Shown: piece by piece, positions 31,964 through 41,151 of the stretch
How positions within the stretch are numbered: position 1 is the first letter of the stretch
Layout of the letters: each line of letters begins with the position of its first letter
Source of the DNA: Halorubrum yunnanense
GTDB lineage: Archaea; Halobacteriota; Halobacteria; Halobacteriales; Haloferacaceae
DNA length: 48,952 nucleotides
Assembly (NCBI RefSeq): GCF_026586675.1
Contig: NZ_JAODIX010000006.1
Coordinates: forward strand, 1-48,952
Direction: 5' to 3'
Notes under the pieces: model-generated
What the model saw: the letters and a program-made list of their open reading frames with translations, nothing else
Told to the model about the DNA's origin: nothing
Databases searched by the model: none
Position numbers and translations under genes: made by a program

Positions 31964-32743
31964 ATGACCTGGGACACCATCACGCTCGATGTCGATACGG
32001 AGAGCGGCGTCGCGACGCTCACAATCGACCGCCCCGACCGGCTCAACGCGCTCACCGTCGACACGCTCGAAGCGATCGAGGCGGCGTTAGCGGAGGCCGA
32101 GGCGGACGGCGCCCGCGCGCTCGTGCTGGCCGGCGCGGGCGACGAGGCGTTCGTCGCGGGCGCTGACATCTCCTACATGGTCGAGCTGTCGACGCCGGCG
32201 GCGCAGGCGTACGCCGAGCTCGGCCACCGCGTCGCCGACGCGATCGAGTCGTTCCCGGCGCCGACGGTCGCGGCCATCGACGGCTACGCCTTCGGCGGGG
32301 GGTGCGAGCTGGCGCTGGCGTGCGACCTCCGGGTAGCCGGCGAGAGCGCCGTCGTCGGCCAGACCGAGATCGACCTCGGGATCGTTCCGGGGTGGGGCGG
32401 CACCCAGCGCCTCTCGCGGCTCGTCGGCGACGAGACGGCCAAGCGGCTCGTCTTCCTCGGCGAGCGGATCGACGCGACCGAGGCCGCCGAGGTCGGCGTC
32501 GTCGGCGAGGTGGTTGCAGACGACGACTTCGACGACCGGATCGACGAGCTGGCCGGGGAGCTGGCCGCGAAGCCGGCGTTCGCGATGCGCGCCGCCAAGG
32601 AGGCGCTCAACGCGGTCCACGACGGGACCCAGCGCGGCGGGCTCGCCTTAGAGCGCCGGGCGTGGTCCGGGCTGTTCGGCACGCACGACCAGCAGGAGGG
32701 GATGCGGGCGTTCTTAGAGAAGCGCGACCCCGAGTTCGAGTAG
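31964..32743 (+). CDS. Enoyl-CoA hydratase/isomerase family protein
   Basis: The protein has 259 residues from ATG 31964. Crotonase motifs: TIDRPDRLNALTVDTLEA, the oxyanion-hole AFVAGADISYM, the GYAFGGGCELALACD loop and QTEIDLGIVPGWGGTQRL. The first catalytic Glu (in QTEIDLG) is present. The position of the second Glu of true hydratases (in the helix VGDETAKRLVFLG) appears to be replaced. Activity could therefore differ from simple enoyl-CoA hydration. It probably takes part in fatty- or amino-acid degradation. It is followed by a long palindromic repeat. Confidence 0.92.
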   Translation: MTWDTITLDVDTESGVATLTIDRPDRLNALTVDTLEAIEAALAEAEADGARALVLAGAGDEAFVAGADISYMVELSTPAAQAYAELGHRVADAIESFPAPTVAAIDGYAFGGGCELALACDLRVAGESAVVGQTEIDLGIVPGWGGTQRLSRLVGDETAKRLVFLGERIDATEAAEVGVVGEVVADDDFDDRIDELAGELAAKPAFAMRAAKEALNAVHDGTQRGGLALERRAWSGLFGTHDQQEGMRAFLEKRDPEFE

Positions 32744-32773
32744 GGGCGAGCGCGGGATGGATTGGCATTGTAA

Positions 32774-33180
32774 GTGCGGTGGCGCGTGCCTCTGAGCGCC
32801 CATCGGGCGCGAGGAGCACGCGCGAGGTCGTCGGGCGAAGCCCGACTGCCAGAGGGACCTCCGGTCCCTCGCTGGAGTCGGTGGTCCGGAGCGACGCGGA
32901 GGACCACCGACAGGGCGAGAGCGAAGCTCTCGCTTGCAACCGGCGCGTAGCGCCGGTGACGAGGCTGGGGAGGCGTGAGGTGCGGGTGCTGTTGTGGTCG
33001 GGTGGGACTCAAAGGGGCAGTCGCCGGCGGCTTTGCCGCCGGCTGCCAGAGGCGCGAAGCGCCTCGCTGCCGCGAGGACGACGCACGGCGACGTAAGTGC
33101 CACAGGGAGCGAACGGAGTGAGCGACCGAGGAACGCAACGAGCCGCGCGAGTCGTCGCGGCTGGGGCTTTGGAACTGTTC
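32774..33180 (+). repeat. Palindrome-rich intergenic repeat, copy A
   Basis: About 407 bp without coding sense and full of short hairpins. It starts GTGCGGTGGCGCGTGCC and ends near GGCTGGGGCTTTGGAACTGTTC. It shares its order of blocks with copy B in reverse orientation at 34056-34380: ACGAGGCTGGGGAGG, GTGAGGTGCGG, CAAAGGGGCAG and GGCTGGGGCTTT. The regions between the blocks differ. It resembles non-coding repeat families dispersed in Halorubrum-type genomes. Confidence 0.75.
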
Positions 33181-33391
33181 GTCGTCGATCCATCAGCAAC
33201 CATTTCTAACCGAGCGGCCGGGACTTTGGAGGGGTTCCCTGCCGATCCGCAATCATCTATTTATAAATGAGCGGCAAGCGTTTCGGCGGGAGCCGCACCC
33301 GATCGGGTGTCGGTTCGAAACGAGTCGCGACGGTACACGCAGCCGACCGCTGCGTGGTATCGGTCCGCATCGGCCGACGCAACCGCCACGC

Positions 33392-33399
33392 TTTATTAA
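33392..33399 (+). promoter_or_regulatory. Box A for the HGPRTase-like gene
   Basis: TTTATTAA lies about 25 bases before the ATG at 33420, as expected for a leaderless haloarchaeal transcript. It lies outside repeat copy A, so the repeat does not provide the promoter. Confidence 0.65.
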
Positions 33400-33419
33400 T
33401 CCGCCCGAGTACCGGCGAC

Positions 33420-33989
33420 ATGGACCAGTTGCGGCAGTCGCTCCTCGACGCGCCGATTATCGAGAAGGGCGAGTACGAGTACTTCGTCCACCCGATCAGC
33501 GACGGCGTCCCGATGCTCGAACCAGAGCTGCTCCGGGAGATCGTCATCCGACTGATCCGGAAGGCGGACCTGGAGAACGTCGACAAGATCGTCACCCCCG
33601 CCGCGATGGGGATCCACATCTCCACCGCGCTCTCCCTGATGACCGACATCCCGCTGGTCGTCATCCGCAAGCGTCAGTACGGCCTCGACGGCGAGGTCCC
33701 GCTGTTCCAGGAGACCGGCTACTCCGAGTCGGAGATGTACATCAACGACGTGGAGGCGGGCGACCGCGTGCTCGTGCTCGACGACGTGCTCTCGACGGGC
33801 GGCACCATGAAGGCGATCTTAGACGCGCTGACGAATGAGGTCGGCGCGGAGGTCGTCGACGTCGTCGCCGTGATCAAGAAGGCCGGAGACAACGAGCTCG
33901 ACGACACCGACTACAACGTGAAGACGCTGATCAACGTCACCGTCGAGGACGGCGAGGTCGTGATCGTCGACGCGCAGGGCGACGAATAA
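33420..33989 (+). CDS. hpt: HGPRTase-like phosphoribosyltransferase
   Basis: The protein has 189 residues from ATG 33420, supported by the box A 25 bases upstream; the longer frame to 33267 lies before the promoter. The PRPP-binding motif is [19 protein letters not shown]. Upstream are [19 protein letters not shown] and [13 protein letters not shown], giving an adenine/hypoxanthine-type PRTase fold. Haloarchaeal proteins of this kind are annotated as hypoxanthine/guanine phosphoribosyltransferase-like and salvage purines. The gene stands alone, flanked on both sides by inverted copies of the same non-coding repeat. Confidence 0.9.
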   Translation: MDQLRQSLLDAPIIEKGEYEYFVHPISDGVPMLEPELLREIVIRLIRKADLENVDKIVTPAAMGIHISTALSLMTDIPLVVIRKRQYGLDGEVPLFQETGYSESEMYINDVEAGDRVLVLDDVLSTGGTMKAILDALTNEVGAEVVDVVAVIKKAGDNELDDTDYNVKTLINVTVEDGEVVIVDAQGDE

Positions 33990-34055
33990 TACGTTCGCGC
34001 TTTTTCTGGGAAGGTAGCTGGACGCTCACGATTCGCTGCCGGCGGTGACACCGGT

Positions 34056-34380
34056 GAACACTTCTAAAGCCCCAGCCACGAGGCGGGCGCACGCTCGCTG
34101 CGCGCTTCAGTCGCTCACTACGTTCGCTCCTTGCAGTGCTTGCATCGCCTGCGCCCGCCTCGTGGCTGCCCCTTTGAATCCCGCCCGATCGCACCGCAAC
34201 CGCACCTCACACCTCCCCAGCCTCGTCGCCGGCGCTACGCGCCGGCTGCCAGAGGCGCTTCGCGCCTCGCTGCCGCTCGCTCGGGGCTCCCTTCGGTCAC
34301 CCACGTCGCTCGCGGCGTCCCTCGCGCGTGCTGGCTCACGGCCGCCAGAGGCGGCCGCTCGCAGGCACGCGCCACCGCAC
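34056..34380 (-). repeat. Palindrome-rich intergenic repeat, copy B (inverted relative to copy A)
   Basis: About 325 bp. Read on the minus strand it begins GTGCGGTGGCGCGTGCC and ends GGCTGGGGCTTTAGAAGTGTTC, with the same internal landmarks as copy A. Hairpin cores such as GCCGGCGCGTAGCGCCGGC and GAGGCGCGAAGCGCCTC are present. No gene is visible in 33990-34472. Confidence 0.75.
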
Positions 34381-34472
34381 GTCCGTGAGCCATTTATAAA
34401 CCCCGCGCCCGCCTAGCGTCGCTGCCGGGCGCGGACGCCTTTTATGTCGGGGTCATGAAGCGAGGGGTACAC

Positions 34473-35150
34473 ATGAGTAGCGCGCTATTCGTCGTGAGCG
34501 AGGAAGGGTACTGGGCCGAGGAGTGCATCGAACCGCTGACGACCCTGGAGTCGGAGGGCGTCGACGTGACGATCGCGACGCCGTCGGGGTCGCCGCCGGT
34601 CGTCGACGAGCGCTCGCTCGACCCCGAGGCCGCGGGCGGCGAGGAGCGCGTCGCGGAGCTCCGCGAGGTCGACGAGGAGCATCCGGGGCTCAACGATCCG
34701 GAGCCGATCGCGACCGTCGAGGCCGAGGGGTACGACGCGGTCGTCTTCCCCGGCGGCCACGGCACCGTCTGGGACGTGAACCAGGACCGACACGCCCGGC
34801 AGCTGCTGCTCGACGCGGTCGCGGGCGACGAGGCCGTCGCGCTCGTCGTCTGTCACGCGGCCGGGATCCTGGCGTTCACCCGCGAGGCCGACGGAACCCC
34901 TCTCGTGGAGGGCCGCTCCGTCACCGGCTTCCCGAACGACTGGGAGGACGGGATCGTCGACGACCACGACCGGATGCCGGACGGCCGGAAGCTCCCGTAC
35001 TGGGTGGAAGACGAGGTCGTCCTCGCCGGCGCCGACTGGGACGCCGAACTCGACGCCGACACCAGCGTCACGGTCGACGGCGACCTGATCACCGCGCGCG
35101 GTCCGGGCTCGTCCGCGGCCGCGGCGGCGACGCTGCTTGACGAGCTGTAG
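34473..35150 (+). CDS. DJ-1/PfpI family protein
   Basis: The protein has 225 residues from ATG 34473 (MSSALFVVSEEGYWAEECIE). The ATG at 34455 is less likely because the box A TTTTATG near 34439-34445 fits the later start. The glutaminase-like fold has the nucleophile elbow VALVVCHAAGILAF with Cys, preceded by YDAVVFPGGHGTVWDV with the conserved Glu/Gly/His neighbourhood. Relatives include glyoxalase III, deglycase-like and chaperone proteins. The family often protects against reactive carbonyls or oxidants. Exact activity is unknown. Confidence 0.9.
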   Translation: MSSALFVVSEEGYWAEECIEPLTTLESEGVDVTIATPSGSPPVVDERSLDPEAAGGEERVAELREVDEEHPGLNDPEPIATVEAEGYDAVVFPGGHGTVWDVNQDRHARQLLLDAVAGDEAVALVVCHAAGILAFTREADGTPLVEGRSVTGFPNDWEDGIVDDHDRMPDGRKLPYWVEDEVVLAGADWDAELDADTSVTVDGDLITARGPGSSAAAAATLLDEL

Positions 35151-35177
35151 AGCGTAGTTAGATAGAGCCGACGGTAC

Positions 35178-35462
35178 TCACCGAATCACGAACGCCGGCT
35201 CGTCGATCCGCTCACTCTTACATTTCGGACACCGCGACGGCTCGTTGACCGGGTCGTCGAAGCGGTCGAAGCCGCAGTCGCGGCACTCCGGCGGCGCGAC
35301 CAGGAACTCCTCGTCGGCGCCGTCGTCGGCGATCGACCGTGAGACGTGTTCTACGTGTTCGTACACGGCCGGCGTCGGAAGCGACAGGGACTCGCCGAGG
35401 TCGGTCGCGGTCGCCGGGCCCTCGCGGAGGGTCTCGGCGATCCGCTCGCGCGTCGTCTCCAT
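35178..35462 (-). CDS. HTH regulator with C-terminal zinc ribbon (COG3357 type)
   Basis: The protein has 94 residues from ATG 35462. The frame stays open far upstream but lies opposite other genes there. The N-terminal half is a winged helix (RERIAETLREGPATATDLGE, then LPTPAVYEHVEHVSRS). The C-terminal half is a zinc ribbon with CRDCGF and CPKCKSE. This order matches predicted archaeal regulators with an HTH fused to a Zn ribbon. Targets are unknown. A TATA-like stretch (TTTATATAC on the minus strand, about 35481-35489) lies upstream. Confidence 0.87.
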   Translation of the reverse strand: METTRERIAETLREGPATATDLGESLSLPTPAVYEHVEHVSRSIADDGADEEFLVAPPECRDCGFDRFDDPVNEPSRCPKCKSERIDEPAFVIR

Positions 35463-35518
35463 GGCGGGCGTTCGACGGCGGTATATAAAACGGCAGCGGG
35501 GGATTCCCGCGGCCCTCC

Positions 35519-36067
35519 TCACTCCGCGGGCCGCGGCGACAACACCACCAGCGCGACGCTGTCCTCCCGCGCGGTCGGTTCGACCGCCGACTCGCCCTCG
35601 AACCGGAGGATCTCCCCGCCCTCGACGCGGTGCGGGTCGCCGTCGAGCGCGACGTCGACCGCGCCCTCCAACACGTGGAACAGGCCGGTTCGGTCCGGAT
35701 GGTCGTGTTCGGGCACGCGCTCGCCCGCCTCCAGCGAGAGCCGGATCGCCTTCGGCTCCCGCCCGGGGAACGCGTCCGCGTGCGGTTCGCCGTCGAGGTC
35801 GGCGATACGGGCCAGCTCGGCCGCGGGAGAGCCGTCGCCGTCGGCCTTCGGGAACTCGGCGACGAACCGGGAGGGGCCTTCCCGCTCCATCGCGTAACTC
35901 GCTTCGTCGAACGCGGGCGTCTCGGCCGCCATCTCGTGGTACAGCGGCTTCGGGTCGTGGTCGTTGACGATCGTCAGCGTCTCGCCCGGCGCGAGCGCTG
36001 CGAACGCGTCGTGAATCCGTCCGTGTCGCTCGCTCGGCGGGAGGTCTCGAACGTCGAGTTCGGTCAT
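35519..36067 (-). CDS. DUF2249 plus cupin domain protein
   Basis: The protein has 182 residues from ATG 36067. Residues 1-70 match the DUF2249 pattern (TELDVRDLPPSERHGRIHDA, then ETLTIVNDHDPKPLYHEM). Residues 100-180 form a cupin barrel (IRLSLEAGERVPEHDHPDRT, then FHVLEGAVDVALDG), with the HxH-type metal site in EHDHPD. DUF2249 proteins occur with nitrogen-oxide and heme metabolism genes. This fused form is frequent in haloarchaea and may sense small molecules. It lies 57 bases before the HTH gene on the same strand. Confidence 0.87.
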   Translation of the reverse strand: MTELDVRDLPPSERHGRIHDAFAALAPGETLTIVNDHDPKPLYHEMAAETPAFDEASYAMEREGPSRFVAEFPKADGDGSPAAELARIADLDGEPHADAFPGREPKAIRLSLEAGERVPEHDHPDRTGLFHVLEGAVDVALDGDPHRVEGGEILRFEGESAVEPTAREDSVALVVLSPRPAE

Positions 36068-36166
36068 GGTTCCGGGTCGTCCGCCGAGCGCCATGTGCGA
36101 TGTCGCGAACACGTTCGGCTCGTGAGCGGGCGATCGCGTCGGCCGGGGCGCTGGCGGGCGAGCCCC

Positions 36167-36532
36167 TCAGGAGAGCCATAGGAGCCGGAGGTTGCTCGCG
36201 GTGAGGTAGCTCCCGACGAGCGTCAGGAGGACGGGCGGGAAGTAGTAGAGGAGCGCGTCGCCGTCGCGGGCGCCCGAGACGCTGATCCACAGCATCACGA
36301 GGTAGACGGCGATCTTCAGGAGGACGAGCCCGGAGAGCCCGAGCGAGTCGAGCGCGAGCGCGACGACCGGGTTCGCCTCGTCGATCGTCGGGACGTACTC
36401 CAGGAAGGCGATAGTGGAGACGACGTCGCCGACCCCGTACGTCGCCGTCGCGGCGATCCACAGCCAGTAGAACTCCTGAGTTCGGCGGCTGTACGCCGGG
36501 CGTCGCCGCCGCCGATCGCGGGACCGGGACAC
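36167..36532 (-). CDS. Small membrane protein
   Basis: The protein has 121 residues from GTG 36532. A basic N-terminus (SRSRDRRRRRPAYSRR) is followed by three to four hydrophobic segments (FYWLWIAATATYGVGDVVS, LSGLVLLKIAVYLVMLWIS and YFPPVLLTLVGSYLTAS). The positive-inside rule puts the N-terminus in the cytoplasm. It resembles haloarchaeal DUF5658-like membrane proteins of unknown role. It is divergent from endonuclease III. Confidence 0.75.
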   Translation of the reverse strand: MSRSRDRRRRRPAYSRRTQEFYWLWIAATATYGVGDVVSTIAFLEYVPTIDEANPVVALALDSLGLSGLVLLKIAVYLVMLWISVSGARDGDALLYYFPPVLLTLVGSYLTASNLRLLWLS

Positions 36533-36666
36533 GTCTCGACGTGTCGGGGTACCGACGTGAATCTGCCGGTTCGGTGCCGCCCTCGTCGCCGCGGGGACCG
36601 ACCGTCTCGGGAGCGCGAGCGCGTCGCTTCCGGATCGTTCAATGTCGGTCGGTCGGAGTTATTCCC

Positions 36667-37350
36667 ATGGGCACGCCACTAGAGCCGCGGGACGAGCAGG
36701 TCGCCGAGGTCCTTGACCGACTGTACGAGGAGTACCCGGACTCGGCGATCTCGCTGAACTACTCGAACCGACTGGAGCTGCTCATCGCCGTGATCCTCTC
36801 CGCGCAGTGCACCGACGAGCGCGTGAACAAGGTGTGTGCCGACCTCTTCGAGGCGTACGAGACGCCCGAGGAGTACGCGGACGCCCCGCAAGAAGAGATG
36901 GCCGAGGCGATCAACTCCATCACCTACTACAACAACAAGGCGGAGTACATCCGCTCGGCCTGCGCGGACATCGCCGAGGAGCACGACGGCGAGGTGCCGG
37001 ACACGATGTCCGAGCTGACCGACCTGATGGGCGTTGGCCGCAAGACCGCCAACGTCGTCCTCCAACACGGCCACGACGTCGTCGAGGGGATCGTCGTCGA
37101 CACCCACGTCCAGCGGATCACCCGCCGGCTGGGCATTACGGAGGAGGAGCGTCCCGAGGCGATCGAGCGGGACCTCCTCGACGTCGTCCCCGAGAGCGAC
37201 TGGCAACAGTTCACGCATCTCATGATCGACCACGGACGCGCCACCTGCACCGCGATCAACCCGGACTGCGACGACTGCGCGCTCGCGGACGTCTGCCCCT
37301 CCGAGAAGGGGGACAGCGACGTGGATCTGGCGAGCGGCGAGGCGTGGTGA
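36667..37350 (+). CDS. nth: Endonuclease III (DNA glycosylase/AP lyase)
   Basis: The protein has 227 residues from ATG 36667. The helix-hairpin-helix LMGVGRKTANVVL contains the catalytic Lys, and the catalytic Asp is in VVDTHVQRITRRLG. A [4Fe-4S] site is formed by C-x6-C-x2-C-x5-C in CTAINPDCDDCALADVCP. It excises oxidised pyrimidines and cleaves the abasic site in base-excision repair. All key residues are present and the length is normal. Confidence 0.96.
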   Translation: MGTPLEPRDEQVAEVLDRLYEEYPDSAISLNYSNRLELLIAVILSAQCTDERVNKVCADLFEAYETPEEYADAPQEEMAEAINSITYYNNKAEYIRSACADIAEEHDGEVPDTMSELTDLMGVGRKTANVVLQHGHDVVEGIVVDTHVQRITRRLGITEEERPEAIERDLLDVVPESDWQQFTHLMIDHGRATCTAINPDCDDCALADVCPSEKGDSDVDLASGEAW

Positions 37351-37433
37351 GCCGGGGGAAAACGCGGCCGTCTCGTCGTGCACCGGCGACGGAGCGGTAC
37401 CGAGGGGAGAGACGGAACCGACGCGACGCGGGG

Positions 37434-38642
37434 TCAGCTGACGCCGAGCAGCGAAGCGAGCCGCTCCGGGAGCGCCGCCCTGCTCGTCCGTTCGGTCGCA
37501 ACCGACGCGTCGCCGGCGCCGAGCTCTTTGAATCCCGTCCCGGTCGGGAGAAGGACGACGGCGTCGTCGTCGTCGACCTCCCCGCGCTCCGACAGGCGAG
37601 CCACGCCCGCGAGCGACGCGGCCGACGCCGGCTCGACGCAGAAGCCGCCGTCGACGGCGAACCGCCGCTGCGCCGCCCGTATCTCGTCGTCGGTGACCGA
37701 GACGACGGCGCCGCCGGTGTCGCGGACCGCCGCGAGCGCGCGACCGCCGCTCGGCGGGTCCGGGTTCCCGATCGAATGAGCGATCGTCTCGCCGGTCTCC
37801 TCGGGTGAGAGCGGCGTCGGGTCGACCGCGCCGGCGTCGAACGCCCGGGTTATCGGGTCGGACGCGGCGGTCTGAACGAGGTAGAGCCGCGGGGGGTCGT
37901 CGAGCAGCCCGGCAGCCTCGAGGTCGCGGATCCCGCGCCAGAGCCCCGAGGCGAACCCCCCGGAGCTCGTCGGCAGCGCGAGCGCGTCCGGCGCGTCCGG
38001 GGCGAACGCCTCACAGATCTCGAAGAGAGCGGTCTTGTACCCGCTGATCCGAGCCGGGTCGTCACTGACGAGGAACCGGACCGGAAGCGCCGCGGACAGC
38101 TCGAGCGCGTCGCCGTAGAGGGCCCCGTAATCGCCGTCGACCCGCACGATCGTGGGCCCGTACTGGTCGATGAGCTCCAGCCGGACCGGCGAGATGTCGT
38201 CGGGCACGAGCACGACGCACTCGCGGCCCAAACTCGCGGCGTGCGCGGCCGTGCTCATCGCCATGTTGCCGTACGAGACGGTGCCGACGGCGCCGTCGCC
38301 CGCCGCGGTCGCGTGCGGGACGGCCGCGGCGCTGCCCCGGTCCTTGTACGCGCCGGTCGGGTGTTCGCCCTCGTCTTTGACGCACACGCGACAGCCCGCG
38401 GCGTCGTCGAGCCCCTCGCTCCTAACCAGCGGGGTGCCGCCCGCGGCCCAAGCGAGGCCGTCGGGCCCGTCGATCGGCAGGAGAGGCTCGTAGCGCCACA
38501 TGCCCTCGTGGCTTCGGCGGTCCGCCCAGGTGAACGCCGCCGCGTCGGTCTCGAACCAGAGCGGCTCCCCGCACCCGCAGCGGACGCGGGTCGCGTCCTC
38601 GTATCGTTCCCCACACCGGTGACACCGCAACGCGGGAGACAT
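37434..38642 (-). CDS. Threonine synthase-like PLP-dependent enzyme
   Basis: The protein has 402 residues from ATG 38642. An N-terminal zinc-ribbon-like stretch (CHRCGERY then [10 protein letters not shown]) precedes a fold-type II PLP domain: [12 protein letters not shown], the PLP lysine in [11 protein letters not shown] (Lys100), [17 protein letters not shown] and the phosphate loop in [13 protein letters not shown]. This is the archaeal ThrC pattern. Haloarchaea often have two or three paralogues, so this may be threonine synthase or a related lyase. It converges with endonuclease III. Confidence 0.87.
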   Translation of the reverse strand: MSPALRCHRCGERYEDATRVRCGCGEPLWFETDAAAFTWADRRSHEGMWRYEPLLPIDGPDGLAWAAGGTPLVRSEGLDDAAGCRVCVKDEGEHPTGAYKDRGSAAAVPHATAAGDGAVGTVSYGNMAMSTAAHAASLGRECVVLVPDDISPVRLELIDQYGPTIVRVDGDYGALYGDALELSAALPVRFLVSDDPARISGYKTALFEICEAFAPDAPDALALPTSSGGFASGLWRGIRDLEAAGLLDDPPRLYLVQTAASDPITRAFDAGAVDPTPLSPEETGETIAHSIGNPDPPSGGRALAAVRDTGGAVVSVTDDEIRAAQRRFAVDGGFCVEPASAASLAGVARLSERGEVDDDDAVVLLPTGTGFKELGAGDASVATERTSRAALPERLASLLGVS

Positions 38643-38720
38643 GTCGCGTCCTGCGGCGCGCGGTCACCTATACTCTCCGACCGGGCGGGGGACACCGACG
38701 CTCCGTTTCGGGTTTCAATT

Positions 38721-38728
38721 CATATAAG
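38721..38728 (+). promoter_or_regulatory. Box A for glutamate-cysteine ligase gene
   Basis: CATATAAG lies about 29 bases before the ATG at 38754 in an otherwise GC-rich spacer. It fits a short-leader or leaderless transcript. Confidence 0.65.
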
Positions 38729-38753
38729 AACGCGGGGGCGAAACGGAGCGGTA

Positions 38754-39833
38754 ATGGATATCGGTTCGCGGAACGCGTTCACCCGGATGGGAACGCTCGG
38801 CATCGAGGAGGAGTTCTACATCGCCGATGCCGACGGCCGTCCGACGTCCGGAACCGACGACCTCGTCTACGGCCGGGACCCGCCGAGCGAGGTGCCGGAG
38901 GGGTTCGACCACGAGCTGTTCAAGTGCACTATCGAGGCGCAGACGGCGGTGATCGAGGACCCGGCTACCGCCGACGAGGCCCTGTCGACGGTGCGGGAGG
39001 CGCTCGTCGACCACGCCGCGGCCGACGGCTACCGGATCGCCGCCGCGGGGCTCCACCCGGCGGCGAAGTGGCGCGAGCTGGACCACGTCGAGAAGCCGCG
39101 CTACCAGGCGCAGCTGGATCGGATCCAGTACCCGCAACACCGCAACACCACGGCCGGGCTCCACGTCCACGTCGGCGTCGATGACGCGGACAAGGCGGTG
39201 TGGATCGCGAACCGGCTCCGGTGGCACTGCCTGGTCCTCCTCGCCCTGTCGGCGAACTCCCCGTTCTGGAACGGTTTCGACACCGGGCTCGCGTCGGCCC
39301 GGGCGAAGGTGTTCGAGAACCTGCCGAACACCGGGATCCCCTCCGCGTTCGACGACTTCGAGGCCTTCCAGCGCTACGAGCGGCGAATGGTCGAGCGGGG
39401 CTCCATCGCCGACCGCGGCGAGCTCTGGTTCGACGTCCGCCCGCACACCGGCCACGGCACGGTCGAGGTGCGCGCGCCCGACGCCCAGCGCGACCCCGCG
39501 GTCACCCTCGCCTTCGTCGAGTACGTCCACGCGCTCGTGGTCGACTACGCCGAGCGCTACGCGGACGGCGAGTCCGGGCCCGCGCTCCGGCGCGAGCTCC
39601 TCGACGAGAACAAGTGGCGCGCGATCCGTCACGGTCACGACGCCTCGTTCGTCGCCCGGAGCGGCGAGGAGACGGTCTCGCTCGGCGAGGTCGTCGACCG
39701 CGAGTGCGACCGGCTCGGGATCGGGGGGATCCGCGACGTGTACGACGCCGAGAGCGGCGCCGAGCGCCAGCGGCGGCTCCGCGAGGAGTCCGGGCTCGAC
39801 GCGGTGTGCGAGGACCTGATCCTGTCGCCGTAG
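38754..39833 (+). CDS. gshA: Glutamate-cysteine ligase (haloarchaeal type)
   Basis: The protein has 359 residues from ATG 38754. Family signatures: [65 protein letters not shown], and [19 protein letters not shown], the order found in EgtA/YbdK-like carboxylate-amine ligases. In haloarchaea this enzyme makes gamma-glutamylcysteine, the main low-molecular-weight thiol, used in place of glutathione. A likely leaderless promoter precedes it. It is followed by a regulator and CoA-biosynthesis genes on the same strand. Confidence 0.92.
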   Translation: MDIGSRNAFTRMGTLGIEEEFYIADADGRPTSGTDDLVYGRDPPSEVPEGFDHELFKCTIEAQTAVIEDPATADEALSTVREALVDHAAADGYRIAAAGLHPAAKWRELDHVEKPRYQAQLDRIQYPQHRNTTAGLHVHVGVDDADKAVWIANRLRWHCLVLLALSANSPFWNGFDTGLASARAKVFENLPNTGIPSAFDDFEAFQRYERRMVERGSIADRGELWFDVRPHTGHGTVEVRAPDAQRDPAVTLAFVEYVHALVVDYAERYADGESGPALRRELLDENKWRAIRHGHDASFVARSGEETVSLGEVVDRECDRLGIGGIRDVYDAESGAERQRRLREESGLDAVCEDLILSP

Positions 39834-39957
39834 GGCGCGAGAGCGGGGACGGTCGGGCGGCGACGGCGGCGGAGTCGCCCCTGGCTCGGGGCACCGAGTT
39901 CCGTCGGAACGAAAGCGACGAGAAACCCTTTTGAGCGCGCGGGCCCCACGATACGCC

Positions 39958-40569
39958 ATGACGAGCGACGAGTTCGACGCCGACCCCGCCGCCGACCCCG
40001 ACGATGGCCTCGCCCTCGACCCGGGGGAGGGGGACGACGAGTCGGCGACCGAGCGAACCCGCGAGGAGCTCCGCAAGACCAGAGAGCGGCTCGGCGAGGG
40101 CGCCGGCAAGGCGGTCAAGGGGTTCGACGACAACGTCGTCGACCTGTTGGCGTGGCTCCTCGACACCGAGACGCGCGCCCGGATCTACGTCTACCTGCGG
40201 GACGACCCGCGGAGTACGAGCGACGAGGTCGCCGACGGTACCGGGCTCTACCCGAGCACGGTCCGCGAGGCGCTCGCGGAGCTCCACGACGAGGGAACGG
40301 TCGAGCGCGACAAGCGCGAGTCGAGCGGCGCCGGCAACAACCCCTACGAGTACGAGGCGATCGCGCCGAGCGATCTGGTCCGGGGCGTCGTCGGGGACGT
40401 CCAGGAGGAGCTGAACGCCGTCTTCAACCTCGACCGCCGGCTCGGGGGCGAGTCGCCCGACGGCGACGCGGAGCCGGTCCAGATCTCCGTCGGCGGCGGC
40501 GAGGAGAACGGGAAGGGCGGCGAGGAGGGCGACGCGGCCGCGGAGAGCGACGAGGACGGCGATCGGTAG
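39958..40569 (+). CDS. Winged-helix transcriptional regulator
   Basis: The protein has 203 residues from ATG 39958. The N-terminus is very acidic and disordered. The middle has LLDTETRARIYVYLRDDPRS, TSDEVADGTGLYPSTVREAL and AELHDEGTVERDK, a MarR/TrmB-like winged helix, followed by GAGNNPYEYEAI. The C-terminus is again acidic and Gly-rich. This arrangement is common in haloarchaeal single-copy regulators. It lies between gshA and coaD, but regulation of either is only a guess. Confidence 0.87.
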   Translation: MTSDEFDADPAADPDDGLALDPGEGDDESATERTREELRKTRERLGEGAGKAVKGFDDNVVDLLAWLLDTETRARIYVYLRDDPRSTSDEVADGTGLYPSTVREALAELHDEGTVERDKRESSGAGNNPYEYEAIAPSDLVRGVVGDVQEELNAVFNLDRRLGGESPDGDAEPVQISVGGGEENGKGGEEGDAAAESDEDGDR

Positions 40570-40626
40570 CGACCGCGCGCCGAGCGCGGCCGACTCGATT
40601 CCTGCGTCGGTTCCGAGTTCGGGACA

Positions 40627-40633
40627 ATTTAAG
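40627..40633 (+). promoter_or_regulatory. Box A for coaD
   Basis: ATTTAAG lies 24-30 bases before the ATG at 40657, the standard leaderless spacing. Confidence 0.6.
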
Positions 40634-40656
40634 TTCCGCCCGCGCAAGCGACTGGC

Positions 40657-41151
40657 ATGAACGTCGCGCTTGGTGGCACGTTCGATCCCGTTCACGACGG
40701 CCACCGGAAGCTGTTCGAACGGGCGTTCGAGCTGGGGGACGTCACCGTCGGCCTCACGTCCGACGAGCTCGCGCCGGAGACCCGCCACGTCGAGCGGTAC
40801 GTCCGCCCGTACGACCGCCGTAAGCGCGACTTGGAGGCCGAACTGGAGCCGCGGGCCGAGGAGTACGGCCGGGAGTTCGCGGTCCGCGAGCTCACCGAGC
40901 CGACCGGCATCGCCGTCGAGCCCGAGTTCGACGCCCTGATCGTCTCCCCGGAGACGAGGGACGGCGGCGAGCGCATCAACGACATCCGCCGCGAGCGGGG
41001 CCGCGACCCGCTCGAGCTGGTCGTCGTCGACCACGTCCAGGCCGAGGACGGCGAGCGCATCTCCTCGACGCGGATCGTCGCGGGCGAGATCGACGAACAC
41101 GGCGCCCTCACGCCCGAGCGCGAGGGGCGCGGCGCGACCCGCCCGGAATGA
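40657..41151 (+). CDS. coaD: Phosphopantetheine adenylyltransferase (archaeal type)
   Basis: The protein has 164 residues from ATG 40657. The nucleotidyltransferase signature is MNVALGGTFDPVHDGHRKLF with (T/H)xGH, and the second nucleotide motif is ERISSTRIVAGEID. It transfers AMP from ATP to 4'-phosphopantetheine to make dephospho-CoA, the penultimate step of CoA synthesis. Size and motifs fit the archaeal enzyme. Its stop overlaps the start of the next gene (ATGA). Confidence 0.95.
   Translation: MNVALGGTFDPVHDGHRKLFERAFELGDVTVGLTSDELAPETRHVERYVRPYDRRKRDLEAELEPRAEEYGREFAVRELTEPTGIAVEPEFDALIVSPETRDGGERINDIRRERGRDPLELVVVDHVQAEDGERISSTRIVAGEIDEHGALTPEREGRGATRPE

Noticed and set aside
32744-33260. 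Possible genes in the palindrome-rich stretch after the crotonase
   Set aside because: All frames follow hairpin symmetry with Arg/Ser-rich translations, and the same blocks recur inverted at 34056-34380, so it is a non-coding repeat.
35463-36461. Long minus-strand frame upstream of the HTH/zinc-ribbon gene
   Set aside because: It overlaps the DUF2249/cupin and membrane-protein genes, which have clear family features in their own frame. The composition (Arg-rich) is that of a shadow frame.
38715-40166. 483-residue minus-strand frame opposite gshA
   Set aside because: It is antisense to the glutamate-cysteine ligase gene with its conserved motifs; typical GC-driven shadow.
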